Source: Nocardioides gilvus (GTDB taxonomy: Bacteria; Actinomycetota; Actinomycetes; Propionibacteriales; Nocardioidaceae). From it: 64,000 nt of DNA. The notes below the pieces were generated by a model. The model was not told the DNA's origin. It worked only from the letters and a program-made list of their open reading frames with translations, and made no database searches. Location of the stretch: assembly GCF_003194605.1 (NCBI RefSeq), contig NZ_QHKY01000002.1, forward strand, positions 124,001-188,000, given 5' to 3'. Shown here piece by piece: positions 1 to 9,426 of this stretch. The number at the start of each line of letters is the position of its first letter. Positions within the stretch are counted from its first letter, which is position 1. Position numbers and translations under genes: made by a program.

Positions 1-2
1 CG

Positions 3-2369
3 GTGGTGGCGACCCGGGACCGCTGGCTCGTCGTCGGCCTCCTGGACACCCCGGGCCCCGGACTGCTCCTGCTGGATCTCCTGGGTGGCGGCGACCCGGT
101 GGTGCGCGACTGGTCGGCGTGGGTGCCGGACTTCCGGCCCGTCGAGGCGTGTCGACGCCCTGACGGTGGACTCCTCGTGCTCGACGCCCTGCCCGGACGC
201 GCCGAGCCGACGCGGATCTGGCCGCTGGACTCCCGTGCCGACCCCGAGCTGCTGATCGCGACCGAGGTCGAGGCACCGGTCTTCGATCGCTGTGCCGAAC
301 TGCCCCCTGATGAGAGTGAAGAAGGCGACACCGGGAGCGACGAGGTCGAGGAACCAGCCGTGGTCGGCCTCCCCGTGCCGTGGGTGTTGCCCCTGCAACG
401 GGCGGTCTCGGTGGTGGCCCTGGACGATGCCTCCTACCTGGTGCTCGACCTGGCGTCTCGTCAGGTGGTGCGATTCGAGGGCGAAGCCCGTGCCGGGCAC
501 CTCGACCTCGACATCGCCCTGGCCGGCAGGCTCACCGACCCCACGGCGGACCCGGCGGTCCGGGGCCACGACATCGCGGTCGTGCGGGACACGGCAGGGC
601 GATCCATCCTCTTCGTCAGCGACGCCGGTGGCGACGAGGTCTTCACCTTCGACGTCGACGACGACTTCGCTCCTCTGGCGGAGCACTTCCCCATGCGGCG
701 CCACCACGGCCGAGGGCTGGTCAGTGACGGGGAGTCGGTCTGGTTCGACACTGCGCGGCGGTGGCACCCGCTGGTCACCCGAGGTCGGTCGCGCCACCGC
801 TCCTGGGGCACGGTGGTGACCTCGGAGTTCGACGGTCATGAACGAGGCTGCCGGTGGCACCGCGTGCTGATCGACGGACGCCTCCCGAGCAGCACGTCGC
901 TGCGGGTCGAGACCCGGGCCGCCGACGACTTCGAGGCCCTGGCCGGGATGCCGTGGCGCCTGGAGCCGACGCCGTACCGGCGACGGGACTCCCGCGACCC
1001 CGGTGACTCCAGTGACTTCGGGGACCGTGTTGACCCCGAGGCCCCCGGGACCTGGGAGACGCTCGTCCAGCACACCGACGGACGCTTCTGCCAGTTGCGG
1101 GTCACCCTGGAGAGTGCCGGGGGAGCGACCCCGGAGATCGCCGCCCTGCGGCTGGTGGCGCCCCGCTTCTCCTACCTGCACGCGTACCTGCCGCAGGTCT
1201 ACGCCCAGGAGGACGCGCCCACCCGCTTCCTGGAGCGCTACTTGGCCAACCCCGAGGGACTGCTGAGCGACCTGGAAGGACGGATCGCCGACGTCGACCT
1301 CCTCTTCGATGCCCGGACCAGCCCGGCGCGGTACCTCGACTGGCTCAACTCCTGGCTGGGATCGGTCTTCGACTCCGACCTCGACGAGCGTCGGCGGCGA
1401 CTCTTCCTGACCCACGCCACCCGGCTCTTCGCCCGACGCGGGACCCCCGGCGGTCTGGTGGCCATGCTGCGTCTGGTGTTGGACGAGTGCCCGGAGGCGG
1501 CCTTCGACGATGTCGCCGACGACCCGACCTTCATCGTGCGAATTGCCGAGCGGTACCTGAGTCGGTCGGTCACCATTCCGTTGCCCGGAGGGCCCACGGA
1601 GACGCGGGTCGAAGGGCCCGACGAAGTCGCGGCCACCGACCGCTGGGTGCCAGGACTGGGCAGCAGCGAGCTGCACCAACGTTTCCGCGAGGCGCTGGTG
1701 GCTCGACATGGTCCCGACTGGAGCAGCACGGCGATCGGGGTGCCGGACTGGCTGCGCGGGCGGACACCGGACGAAGTGGAGATCAGCCCCTTGACACCGG
1801 TGGCCCCCGACGCGAAGGCCGACTGGGTCCGCTTCCTCGGTGGCCAACTCGGTCTGCGTACGGTCTCGCTGACCGATGCCCACCTGCCGCTGTGGCGTCG
1901 GTTCCTGCTGCAACGCCACGAGCGGATCGAACGACTCGTCTCGGCCCACCAGATGGTGCCGGCGCCTTCCTCCTTCGACGCGGTCGGCTGGCCGGATCGT
2001 CTGCCGGCCTTCGGCCCGGGACTGGAGGACTGGACCGCGATGGTCTCCCTGGTGGTGCCGATCGCCGAGTCCGCCCACCGCTTCTCGGTGCTGCTGCCCG
2101 TCGACCTGGAGACACCCGAGGGCGAGCAGTTGCGCCTCCTCGAACGCGCTCGCCGGGTGGTCGAACAGGAGAAGCCCGCGCACACCGTCTTCGACGTACG
2201 CCCTTACTGGGCTGCCTTCCAACTCGGCGACGCCCGTCTCGGGGTCGACACCCGGCTCGGTGCCGGTGCGCGGCGAGCCGCCCTGGTCCTCAACCGCAGC
2301 CGCCTGACCCAGGCGGGGCTGGCTCCACCCACCACCCACACCGCGTCCTGCGGATGTGACCACGACTGA
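3..2369 (+). CDS. Phage tail protein I-like baseplate component of an eCIS (5' end probably cut off)
   Basis: The frame is open to the window edge, so the real start may lie upstream; GTG at 3 is only the first possible start. Residues 1 to about 380 are strand-rich with blocks such as GGLLVLDALPG and SYLVLDLASRQVVRF, suggesting a beta-propeller-like region. Residues about 385-520 (FSYLHAYLPQVYAQED, then FLERYLANPEGLLSDLEGRI, then LDWLNSWLG and RRGTPGGL) match the phage tail protein I-type domain known from contractile tails and eCIS baseplates. The frame is followed at once by further eCIS-type genes ending in an AAA+ ATPase and a DUF4157 protein, which supports a baseplate role. The fold of the N-terminal half is inferred. 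Little doubt about coding; the family call is by motif only. Confidence 0.8.
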   Translation: MVATRDRWLVVGLLDTPGPGLLLLDLLGGGDPVVRDWSAWVPDFRPVEACRRPDGGLLVLDALPGRAEPTRIWPLDSRADPELLIATEVEAPVFDRCAELPPDESEEGDTGSDEVEEPAVVGLPVPWVLPLQRAVSVVALDDASYLVLDLASRQVVRFEGEARAGHLDLDIALAGRLTDPTADPAVRGHDIAVVRDTAGRSILFVSDAGGDEVFTFDVDDDFAPLAEHFPMRRHHGRGLVSDGESVWFDTARRWHPLVTRGRSRHRSWGTVVTSEFDGHERGCRWHRVLIDGRLPSSTSLRVETRAADDFEALAGMPWRLEPTPYRRRDSRDPGDSSDFGDRVDPEAPGTWETLVQHTDGRFCQLRVTLESAGGATPEIAALRLVAPRFSYLHAYLPQVYAQEDAPTRFLERYLANPEGLLSDLEGRIADVDLLFDARTSPARYLDWLNSWLGSVFDSDLDERRRRLFLTHATRLFARRGTPGGLVAMLRLVLDECPEAAFDDVADDPTFIVRIAERYLSRSVTIPLPGGPTETRVEGPDEVAATDRWVPGLGSSELHQRFREALVARHGPDWSSTAIGVPDWLRGRTPDEVEISPLTPVAPDAKADWVRFLGGQLGLRTVSLTDAHLPLWRRFLLQRHERIERLVSAHQMVPAPSSFDAVGWPDRLPAFGPGLEDWTAMVSLVVPIAESAHRFSVLLPVDLETPEGEQLRLLERARRVVEQEKPAHTVFDVRPYWAAFQLGDARLGVDTRLGAGARRAALVLNRSRLTQAGLAPPTTHTASCGCDHD

Positions 2370-2403
2370 TGCACCCACGCAGGTGGGAGGAAGGGGAGCG
2401 ACG

Positions 2404-4020
2404 ATGACCGTCTTCGCGCCGTCGCACGAAATGAGCGAACTCGATCCGGACAAGCGGGTCCGCTACTCGTTGGGCATGATCGTCGGTGACGACGAGCTGC
2501 GACAGGACCAGCGTTACCTGATGGCCAGGGACGAACGGCACCAGCGGGCCCTCCACGGGTGGGGGGTCGTCGCCGGGTTGGAGCTCGTGATCGCGGACGA
2601 GGCGCACGTGGAGGTGCATCCCGGTGCTGCCCTCGACGCCCAGGGGCGGTGGATCGGCATCGACGTCACCCAGTGCGCCGACCTCCTTCCGTGGCTGGCG
2701 GCCCACCGTGAGGAGTTGCCGGCGCTCCCGGCAGACGTCCCCGTCTGGATCACACTCTGCTACGACGAGTGCGCGACCGACCTGATCCCCGTGCCGAGTG
2801 GACCGTGCCGGACCCTCGACAACTCGGTCCAGCCCTCCCGGGTCAAGGACTCCTTCCAGCTGGGATTCACCTTGGAGGAGCCTCCGGTGCGTGGGGACCT
2901 GGACGAGTTCCCCGAGGCCGGAGTAATGACAGTGCTCCTCGACGAGGACGCCGACCTGGCGACCAAGCGCAGCGCCCTGTCCGACTTCGTCTCCTCCAGG
3001 GGCGACCCGGGTGGCTTCGCGAACCCCACGCTCGACGCCCTGGAGCCCGGATGTGTGGTCCTCGGTCGCGTCGACGTGCCCTTGGCTGTCGTCGAGGAGG
3101 AGCTGGTCCTGGGCAGCGACGTGGAGGCGTCGTGGCTGACCTTCTCCGACCGGCCCCTGGTGCTCTCGACCCAGTTCATCCAGGAGTGGCTGCTGCGGGT
3201 GGAGGGCGGAGGGACTGTCGTCATTCCACCCGACCCGGATCCGTTCTTCACCCTGGACGAACTGACCGACGTCAACGCCCCGACCGCTCGAGAGGGCAAC
3301 GTGGTGATCGGCACGGTGCGCCCCGACGAGGTCGGGACCGGGATCGGTACCGACGCCCCACCCCCCAACCCACGATGGGAGGAACGCCTGCTCAACCTCG
3401 ATCTGCTGGCGGACGTGCAGATCCCGGCCAACTTCGGGGCAACTTCCTCGGACATCGGGCTGGTCCTGAAGTTCGACGGTCGGGTGTGGCGCCCCCAGAC
3501 CGACGACGTGGGCACAGTGACACCGGAGATCCAGCCTCACGTCCGCTGTCGCCCGACGCCGTACGCCATCGTGGCGGGAGGAGTTCTGGACCTGCACCTC
3601 AACTCCGACGGGTTCCTCGAAGAGGTCACCCAGCGCACCAGGTACGGGGGGCTCGAGGCCGAGATTCTCGCCCGGGGGCGGGTCGGCAGCCTGCTGCACC
3701 TGCGTTTCCACGGCTACCGGGAGACCCGCGAGGCCTTTCGGGAGCTCTTCGGACGACAGTTCGTCGTGAAGCTGACACCGGAGGCCGGGGGTGCCCTGCT
3801 GCGGACCCAGGTGGTGCACATGGGTGACGAGGGAGTCGTCGTCTTCGTCGGACAACTCCTCGAGCGCGACGTCGAGGAGTACCGGAACATGGTGGTCGAG
3901 CACCTCGGTGACGACGTGCTCGCGATTTCCGCCCTGCACGTCGAGATCTCTGCCTTCGACGACCGCGAGGCCGGCAACGAGACGCTCGACAAGGTCCCCC
4001 AACTCACCGAGGACCTGTGA
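2404..4020 (+). CDS. eCIS-associated structural protein with 'GVVAGLEL' domain
   Basis: This is a 538-residue protein of unknown exact role. ATG 2404 was chosen because a strong purine-rich ribosome site (GGAGGAAGGGG, near 2387-2397) precedes it; an in-frame GTG at 2356 would overlap the previous gene by 14 bases. The N-terminus has the pattern RYSLGMIVGDDELRQDQRY, HQRALHGWGVVAGLEL and VHPGAALDAQGRWIGI. I associate this pattern with proteins encoded near phage-tail-like and eCIS baseplate genes, and the next gene has a diverged copy. No signal peptide or membrane segment is visible. Its stop overlaps the next start (TGATG), so translation is probably coupled. A baseplate-periphery or cargo-attachment role is inference. 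Confidence 0.75.
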   Translation: MTVFAPSHEMSELDPDKRVRYSLGMIVGDDELRQDQRYLMARDERHQRALHGWGVVAGLELVIADEAHVEVHPGAALDAQGRWIGIDVTQCADLLPWLAAHREELPALPADVPVWITLCYDECATDLIPVPSGPCRTLDNSVQPSRVKDSFQLGFTLEEPPVRGDLDEFPEAGVMTVLLDEDADLATKRSALSDFVSSRGDPGGFANPTLDALEPGCVVLGRVDVPLAVVEEELVLGSDVEASWLTFSDRPLVLSTQFIQEWLLRVEGGGTVVIPPDPDPFFTLDELTDVNAPTAREGNVVIGTVRPDEVGTGIGTDAPPPNPRWEERLLNLDLLADVQIPANFGATSSDIGLVLKFDGRVWRPQTDDVGTVTPEIQPHVRCRPTPYAIVAGGVLDLHLNSDGFLEEVTQRTRYGGLEAEILARGRVGSLLHLRFHGYRETREAFRELFGRQFVVKLTPEAGGALLRTQVVHMGDEGVVVFVGQLLERDVEEYRNMVVEHLGDDVLAISALHVEISAFDDREAGNETLDKVPQLTEDL

Positions 4021-5759
4021 TGAGCACGCCCTTGGACCAGATCGACGTGACCGGCGGGATCTCGGTCCCGAACTTCTTCAACGGCCGGATCCTGAGTGCC
4101 GAGGACATGCGCCAGTGGCAGGGCGCCGAACGCAGTCACCGGCGCCTGCTCGGCCGGTCGATCGGCCCGGGAGTGGCTGCAGGTCTGCACGTGACTCGAC
4201 TCAGCGCCACGACCGTCCGGGTGAGCTCCGGGGTGGGGATCAACCGTCTGGGGGAGACGATCGAACTCCCCCTCGACACCGAGGTGCGCCTGGCCGGGAC
4301 GGCTGCCGTGGCCGAACCGGCGACGTCCTCGGGCCCTGTCTTTGCCGACTGCGGGGGGACCAGTGGTGGCTCCAACGCCTCGAACGCCTTCCTGCTCACA
4401 GTGCGTCCCGACAGTGTGGAGGCGGGGTCGGCACCGGCAGATCCCTACCTCACCGGACAGTCCTGTGGACCCGGCCACGTGACCGAGGGCGTGCGATTCC
4501 GCCGGATCGGCATCGACCCGACCTACCTGGCCGCGGTGCTGGACCTGTCCGGGACGGCCAACCTGGGTAGCGCCTCAGCCCTCTCTCGCAACATCGTCAG
4601 TCACCTCTTCCTGGGGTCCAGACGCTGGGAGATCTTCGGTGACGTGACCACGGCCTCCGGCACCCAGCCCGATCTCGAGGCCGCCCAGGACCTGGTCGGG
4701 TTGCAGGGCTGCGAGGTCCCACTCGCGCTGTTCTACCTGCAGGGCGGCACGGTGACCCAGCTCGACGAGTGGTCCGTACGGCGACCCTGTCGTCCCGCCG
4801 GTGACGACGCGACCGGACTGGGCGGCTTCGTCTCCTCGATGCGGGCGGCGGCGGGGGAGGCCACCTTCAGACAGTTCCAGGCGCAACTCACCGACCTCCT
4901 CGGGGGCAGCTCCAGCGACCCTCCCCGGGCGGGAGTCCACTTCCGTCATCTCCCGGCCGCCGGCATCCTTCCCGGGACAGCGATCGGGTCTCCCGCCACC
5001 TTGGCTGCTTTCCGCACCTCGGCGACCCTGCCCTTCTTCCAGGCACTGTCGTCAGTGGCGTGGAGACGCTCGGAGCGCACGATCGACAGCGCCCGGGTCG
5101 AGTCGGTGATCCGGGACGGGTGCCGTCATGCTCCGGTGGACCTCGTCAGCACCCGAGGTCTGCCGCTCACCGTGGTGCCGGTCCGGGAGTCGTTGTCGTC
5201 CGGCCGCCCCTACGCCGTCTTCGTCTCCGCCACTCACCCCTATCGGGACCGCATCGACCTGGACGGGGTGATCGACCGGATCGCCGCGCTGGAGCCGGAG
5301 ATCGACGACGAGCCGTACGTGACCGTGGTCAGCCAGGATGTCCGGCCGGTCCGCAGCTTCGACGGACATGCAGTCCGCGTCCAGTTCCGGATCACCACCA
5401 ACACGGCGGGGGAGTACGTGCTCGATCCGGTGGCCTCCTCGCGGCTGGCCAACCGGGCCGATCCGGAGGCGACCGTGGCCTCCGGTGAGGCGGTCCAGTC
5501 CCTGCCCGAGGGGAGCACCGTGGTGGAGGTCAGGTACTTCATCGCCTTGACCGAGACGAACGGCGGCCTCCTCCGGGAGAAGAGGCGTCCGCTCTCCGAC
5601 GACACGGAGAGAGGCAGGAGTGACGAAGAGTTCGAGGCGTCCGAAGGTGACCAGCCCTCGAAGTCGTTGAAGCTTCCCTACCTCCTGGGTCTCGAGGTCG
5701 CCCTGGAGAGCGATCCCGAGGTCAGGGCGCGCGCCAGCGTGGGGTACCGGCCCTCGTGA
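4020..5759 (+). CDS. eCIS-associated protein, second copy of the GVV/AGL-type domain
   Basis: This is a 579-residue protein without a recognised catalytic motif. The ATG at 4020 overlaps the upstream TGA (TGATG); the GTG at 4017 is a less likely start. Residues about 10-95 contain VPNFFNGRILSAEDMRQWQ, RRLLGRSIGPGVAAGLHV and SGVGINRLGETIEL, which line up with the start of the preceding protein (GMIVGDDELRQDQRY, GWGVVAGLEL, PGAALDAQGRWIGI). The two genes are therefore diverged tandem paralogues over the first 100 residues. The remainder is mixed alpha/beta and soluble. The last base pairs overlap the next start (GTGA). Position in the operon suggests a structural part of the injection particle; this is inference. 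Confidence 0.72.
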   Translation: MSTPLDQIDVTGGISVPNFFNGRILSAEDMRQWQGAERSHRRLLGRSIGPGVAAGLHVTRLSATTVRVSSGVGINRLGETIELPLDTEVRLAGTAAVAEPATSSGPVFADCGGTSGGSNASNAFLLTVRPDSVEAGSAPADPYLTGQSCGPGHVTEGVRFRRIGIDPTYLAAVLDLSGTANLGSASALSRNIVSHLFLGSRRWEIFGDVTTASGTQPDLEAAQDLVGLQGCEVPLALFYLQGGTVTQLDEWSVRRPCRPAGDDATGLGGFVSSMRAAAGEATFRQFQAQLTDLLGGSSSDPPRAGVHFRHLPAAGILPGTAIGSPATLAAFRTSATLPFFQALSSVAWRRSERTIDSARVESVIRDGCRHAPVDLVSTRGLPLTVVPVRESLSSGRPYAVFVSATHPYRDRIDLDGVIDRIAALEPEIDDEPYVTVVSQDVRPVRSFDGHAVRVQFRITTNTAGEYVLDPVASSRLANRADPEATVASGEAVQSLPEGSTVVEVRYFIALTETNGGLLREKRRPLSDDTERGRSDEEFEASEGDQPSKSLKLPYLLGLEVALESDPEVRARASVGYRPS

Positions 5760-7354
5760 TCGTGGACGATCGTATTGCCCGACTTGCTCTGGTCGACTGG
5801 CCCGAGGGGAAGGCCGTGCCCCAGATCCAGGAGTTGCGCCCTCCTGCCCTGGACGACCGCGCCGTGCTCCTGGTCCGCCGGCTCAGTGTGGTCGCCGATC
5901 CCGACGACGTGCCCGCAGCCGTGGCAGCGGAGGTGCAGGCGGGTGCTGCGCGGGCCGTACGCCCGATCCGCGGTGGCCTGGCCCTCGAGGCCGAGGCAGT
6001 GCTCTTCGACGACGAGAGCCAGATGCTGGCCTGCTACCTGCTGGCTGCCTCGGGTCACACCCTGGAGCACCACTGGTGCTGGCCGCTGCTGCGGACCACT
6101 CTGCCGCCTCCTTCGCTGCGCGCGGTGGTGAGTGATCCGAGCACTCCGGTGCTGGGGGTGTTGGCGGCGCTGATCGGCTGGGGTCGGTTGGTCGACGTGG
6201 TCGGCGAACTCGACCGAGCGACCCGGTGGCGGGTGCTGACGGCCATCGCCGAGCGCCACGACCTCTGGCTGCGCGAGGTCGCAGCGGTCGACCCGACGAC
6301 AGGTGACCCAGGGGGTGGGCGAGGTTCGAATGGGTGGTCACCAGAGCAGTCACCCGCCGAGGAGGGGGTCGGCCTCCGCCTCGGGGGAGTGTTGTCCGCG
6401 CGGGGCGCCAAGGGCGACCTCGGCGCCGCGTCGACGCGGACGACCTCGCATGACTCCCCGGCGGACTGGGCGCCCTCCGGGCGGAGGGTCGGGTCCGGTG
6501 GCCTCCCGGGTTGGCACGTCGGGCGCGAGGGCTCCGCGCGTGCCCTGTGCCACCTGCCTGCCGGGGAGGACTTCCCCACGGGCCTCGCCCGGTTGGTCGC
6601 GACACTGCTGGGGCGACGGTCCGGGGTCGGGGACGGTCATCGGACCCTGATTCATCCCGGGGCTCGTGGGCTGGAGGACGTGGCCCAGCGGCTGTCGCCG
6701 CACACGGTGCCCGTCGCCCTGAACAGCCCGCGGGACGAAGTGGAGTCCCCTGCCGGGAGAGTGCCCGATTCGCGTACGCCTTCATCGGCGGCGACCGGGC
6801 GGGAGACGTACGCACTGGATCACCCTGGTCCTGGAGAGGGCATCGAGCACGGGGTCCGCACCAACCTCGGCGGGGTGCTGTACCTGGTCAACCTCCTACG
6901 CCGTTTCGACCTGCTTGAATTCGGCCTCGTCGACGCAGACGCCTGGGACGTGGTCGACGGACTGGCGCGGGCCGCCCTGTCGTGGTCGCAGGGCGAGGGC
7001 GGCGCCGCTCCCGATCGGGATGGCCTGACGTGGGACGACCCGATCTGGGACCTGCTCTCTGCCCTGGCCGGTCGCGAGCCCGGTGAGGCTCCCGAGCCCG
7101 TCGTCGTCCAGTGCTGTCGCGAGGCACTGAGGGCCCTCCTGCCCGCGTTGGCCTTCGCCGACGACGAGCCGGGGTGGGGGACCTTGTTGGCCGTTCCGGG
7201 TCGCGTCACGAGCGACGCGACCCACGTCGAACTCTTCACCGCCTTGACCCAGGTGCACCTGTCGATCCGCAGACGGGCGCTGGACAGCGACCCCGGGTGG
7301 GTGCCGGCACTGGGCCGAGTGGTGCTCTTCCACTTCACCGGAGGGCAGCGATGA
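5756..7354 (+). CDS. eCIS operon protein with possible tape-measure-like C-terminus and a disordered middle
   Basis: This is a 532-residue protein starting at GTG 5756, overlapping the previous stop by four bases. Residues 1 to about 180 look folded and contain VEEL-free alpha/beta segments with a conserved-looking ETYALD-type end further on. Residues about 180-340 are rich in Gly, Ser, Arg and Pro and look disordered. Residues about 365-390 (VRTNLGGVLYLVNLLRRFDL) resemble the hydrophobic 'NAGLVLL..P.L..LF' signature of the contractile injection system tape-measure family, but the match is weak. It sits directly before the AAA+ ATPase, where Afp-type loci carry their tape-measure gene (Afp14 before Afp15). 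It could equally be an unrelated accessory protein. Confidence 0.6.
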   Translation: MIVDDRIARLALVDWPEGKAVPQIQELRPPALDDRAVLLVRRLSVVADPDDVPAAVAAEVQAGAARAVRPIRGGLALEAEAVLFDDESQMLACYLLAASGHTLEHHWCWPLLRTTLPPPSLRAVVSDPSTPVLGVLAALIGWGRLVDVVGELDRATRWRVLTAIAERHDLWLREVAAVDPTTGDPGGGRGSNGWSPEQSPAEEGVGLRLGGVLSARGAKGDLGAASTRTTSHDSPADWAPSGRRVGSGGLPGWHVGREGSARALCHLPAGEDFPTGLARLVATLLGRRSGVGDGHRTLIHPGARGLEDVAQRLSPHTVPVALNSPRDEVESPAGRVPDSRTPSSAATGRETYALDHPGPGEGIEHGVRTNLGGVLYLVNLLRRFDLLEFGLVDADAWDVVDGLARAALSWSQGEGGAAPDRDGLTWDDPIWDLLSALAGREPGEAPEPVVVQCCREALRALLPALAFADDEPGWGTLLAVPGRVTSDATHVELFTALTQVHLSIRRRALDSDPGWVPALGRVVLFHFTGGQR

Positions 7355-9426
7355 GTCCCCGTCGGGGCACCACCACCCAGGAGCACGCACGCGCCCTCAC
7401 CCTGGCGGGGGTCACGGCACTGCTCAACCTGGCCGAGACCACCCTGCCCGGCGGGGTCGACGAGCTCGTTGAACGCCAACCCTTCGTCGCAGGCTACGTC
7501 GACGAGCTCGCCCGGGTGCTGCCCGACCCGATCAGCTGGGAAGCAGCCGTGGTTTGGTGGCACCGACATCTCGCCGACCTCGAACGAGCAGCCCCGGCGG
7601 CACGACGCGGATCGGTGCCACCGCTCCCGTTGACCCTGGTCCCCGGCCTGGCCGAGGTCCGGGACCGGATCGCCGTGGGGCTGGTGGCGTTGCCCGAGGA
7701 GGACGAGCGCTTCACCCAGGTCGTCAGGGAGTTGCAGGGCGTCGCTCCCGCCGAGGGCATGCCCACCGCGGTGGTGGTGGGTGCCCTCGAACGACCGGGC
7801 GAGCGCGTCGTGGCGCGCCTGCTGGATCGGCTCACCCGTGACCAGGTGCTCATCGAGGTCCCCGGTGTCGGGCAGGCACGTCGAGTGGCGCCGTCATGGT
7901 GGGCGAGCGTCCGCGACGACGAGGCCTGGGCCGACTTCGCCGCGGCGACACCGGCAGGTGATCCGAGCCGACTGAGGCACTGGCACCGATCGCGTCGTGA
8001 GGAGCTGGTCCGACTGCTGCGGATGCTGGAGGAGGAGCAACTCGACACCGTGGTGATCCGCCAGGTGCCGGGGGCCGACGGCGCCGCCAGCGTCGCCGCC
8101 GCCAGCACCCGGCGTCTGCTCTGGCGTACGCCCGACGAGCTTCTCCGGGGGCCGGGGCTCGTGCTGGCGGCCTCGCTCGACGCGATCCCGGCGGTCTCGC
8201 TCAGCCTGGTGGCGGGGGAGGAGATCGACGTGCCGCGCCCACCGGGCTACTCCGGCCCACTGGTCGTCCTCACCGGAGTGGCCGGGGGGCTGCGCACCAC
8301 GGAGAAGGAACGCTCCGCCTCGCTCACCCTCCACCGAGGCGATGCAGACGAACGACACAGGCTGTGGAAGGCCCTCTTCCCGCGCGCAGGAGACGTCCGC
8401 CTCACCGAGCTCGCCGCGGCCTGTGTCGTCCCCGACGGGCACCTGCGCCGCCTCGCGGCAGACGCAACGGTGATCGCACGTCTGGACGGGCGACGGCTCC
8501 CGGGCGTGGACGACGTACGAGCGGCCAGTCGTCGGCTCTGCGACCACGTCCTGGAGACCCGCGCGACCCGGATCGACAACGAGGACCTGAGCTGGGACGA
8601 CGTCGTGACCAGTGCTCCTGTGCGCACGGACCTGGAGATGCTGGAGAGTCGGTGCCGGCTGCGCGAGACCCTGGCCGTCGGTGACCGCGGGGTCGGAGGC
8701 GCTGGCGTACGCGCCCTGCTCACCGGTGCCAGTGGGTGCGGCAAGACCCTGGCGGCCAGGACGCTGGCCTCCGTGCTCGGTCGCAGCATCTACCGCGTCG
8801 ACCTGGCCGCTGTCTTCGACAAGTACGTCGGGGTCACCGAGAAGATCCTCGACGGCCTGCTGACCGAGGCCGAGCAGCTCGACGCGGTCCTGCTGCTGGA
8901 CGAGGGCGACACCTTCCTGGGCAGCCGCACCGACGTGCGCTCGGCCAACGACCGGTACGCCAACCTCGAGACCAACTTCCTGCTCCAACGCCTGGAGACC
9001 TACTCCGGGATCATCGTGGTCACCACCAACTCCCCGGACCGGATCGACACGGCCTTCAACCGCCGGATGGACGCCACGATCCTCTTCGGCAAGCCGCGCG
9101 CCGAGGCACGGGCCGAGATCTGGTCACTGCACCTGCCCGACGGCCACCAGGTTGGGCCCGAAGAGGTGGCTCTCATCGGGCAGCGTCACCGCCTCACCGG
9201 CGGCCAGATCCGCAATGCCGTCCAGTACGCCCGACTGCTCAGCGCCCGTGACGAGCGGCCGCTCGATGCCCGCACCGTGCGCGATGCGATTGCCGCCGAG
9301 TACCGCAAGGCCGGCGCCATGCCGCTCGGCCTCTCCCCGGCGCCGCCCGACTCGGCGGTGGCGCTGGACACGTACGTGCGCTCCGTGGCGGAGGCCGCCC
9401 CGCGCCGGGCAGGGAGACGGAAGTGA
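7351..9426 (+). CDS. AAA+ ATPase of the eCIS locus (Afp15/Cis15-like)
   Basis: This is a 691-residue protein. ATG 7351 overlaps the previous stop (ATGA) and has GGAGGG at 7340-7345; longer upstream starts would run through the preceding gene. The C-terminal third is an AAA+ module: Walker A GASGCGKT at about residues 459-466, Walker B AVLLLDEGD at about 512-520, a sensor-1-like VVTTNSPDRID and an arginine-finger-like AFNRRMD. The N-terminal 440 residues have no motif I recognise and may form helical or winged-helix adaptor domains. One such ATPase is encoded in nearly all eCIS loci and is thought to act in particle assembly or cargo loading in the cytoplasm. The next start overlaps by four bases (GTGA). 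Confidence 0.88.
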   Translation: MSPRRGTTTQEHARALTLAGVTALLNLAETTLPGGVDELVERQPFVAGYVDELARVLPDPISWEAAVVWWHRHLADLERAAPAARRGSVPPLPLTLVPGLAEVRDRIAVGLVALPEEDERFTQVVRELQGVAPAEGMPTAVVVGALERPGERVVARLLDRLTRDQVLIEVPGVGQARRVAPSWWASVRDDEAWADFAAATPAGDPSRLRHWHRSRREELVRLLRMLEEEQLDTVVIRQVPGADGAASVAAASTRRLLWRTPDELLRGPGLVLAASLDAIPAVSLSLVAGEEIDVPRPPGYSGPLVVLTGVAGGLRTTEKERSASLTLHRGDADERHRLWKALFPRAGDVRLTELAAACVVPDGHLRRLAADATVIARLDGRRLPGVDDVRAASRRLCDHVLETRATRIDNEDLSWDDVVTSAPVRTDLEMLESRCRLRETLAVGDRGVGGAGVRALLTGASGCGKTLAARTLASVLGRSIYRVDLAAVFDKYVGVTEKILDGLLTEAEQLDAVLLLDEGDTFLGSRTDVRSANDRYANLETNFLLQRLETYSGIIVVTTNSPDRIDTAFNRRMDATILFGKPRAEARAEIWSLHLPDGHQVGPEEVALIGQRHRLTGGQIRNAVQYARLLSARDERPLDARTVRDAIAAEYRKAGAMPLGLSPAPPDSAVALDTYVRSVAEAAPRRAGRRK

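Noticed and set aside
2290..4002. A 570-codon open frame antisense to the first GVV-type gene.
   Set aside because: GC-rich third positions keep the opposite frame open. Its translation has no family motif, while the plus-strand frame has a ribosome site, coupled ends and recognisable blocks.
6300..6360. GTGACC ... GGTTCGAAT ... GGTCAC, which looks like parts of a tRNA.
   Set aside because: No anticodon or D arm can be folded around it, and it lies inside a continuous coding frame in the disordered part of an eCIS-operon protein.
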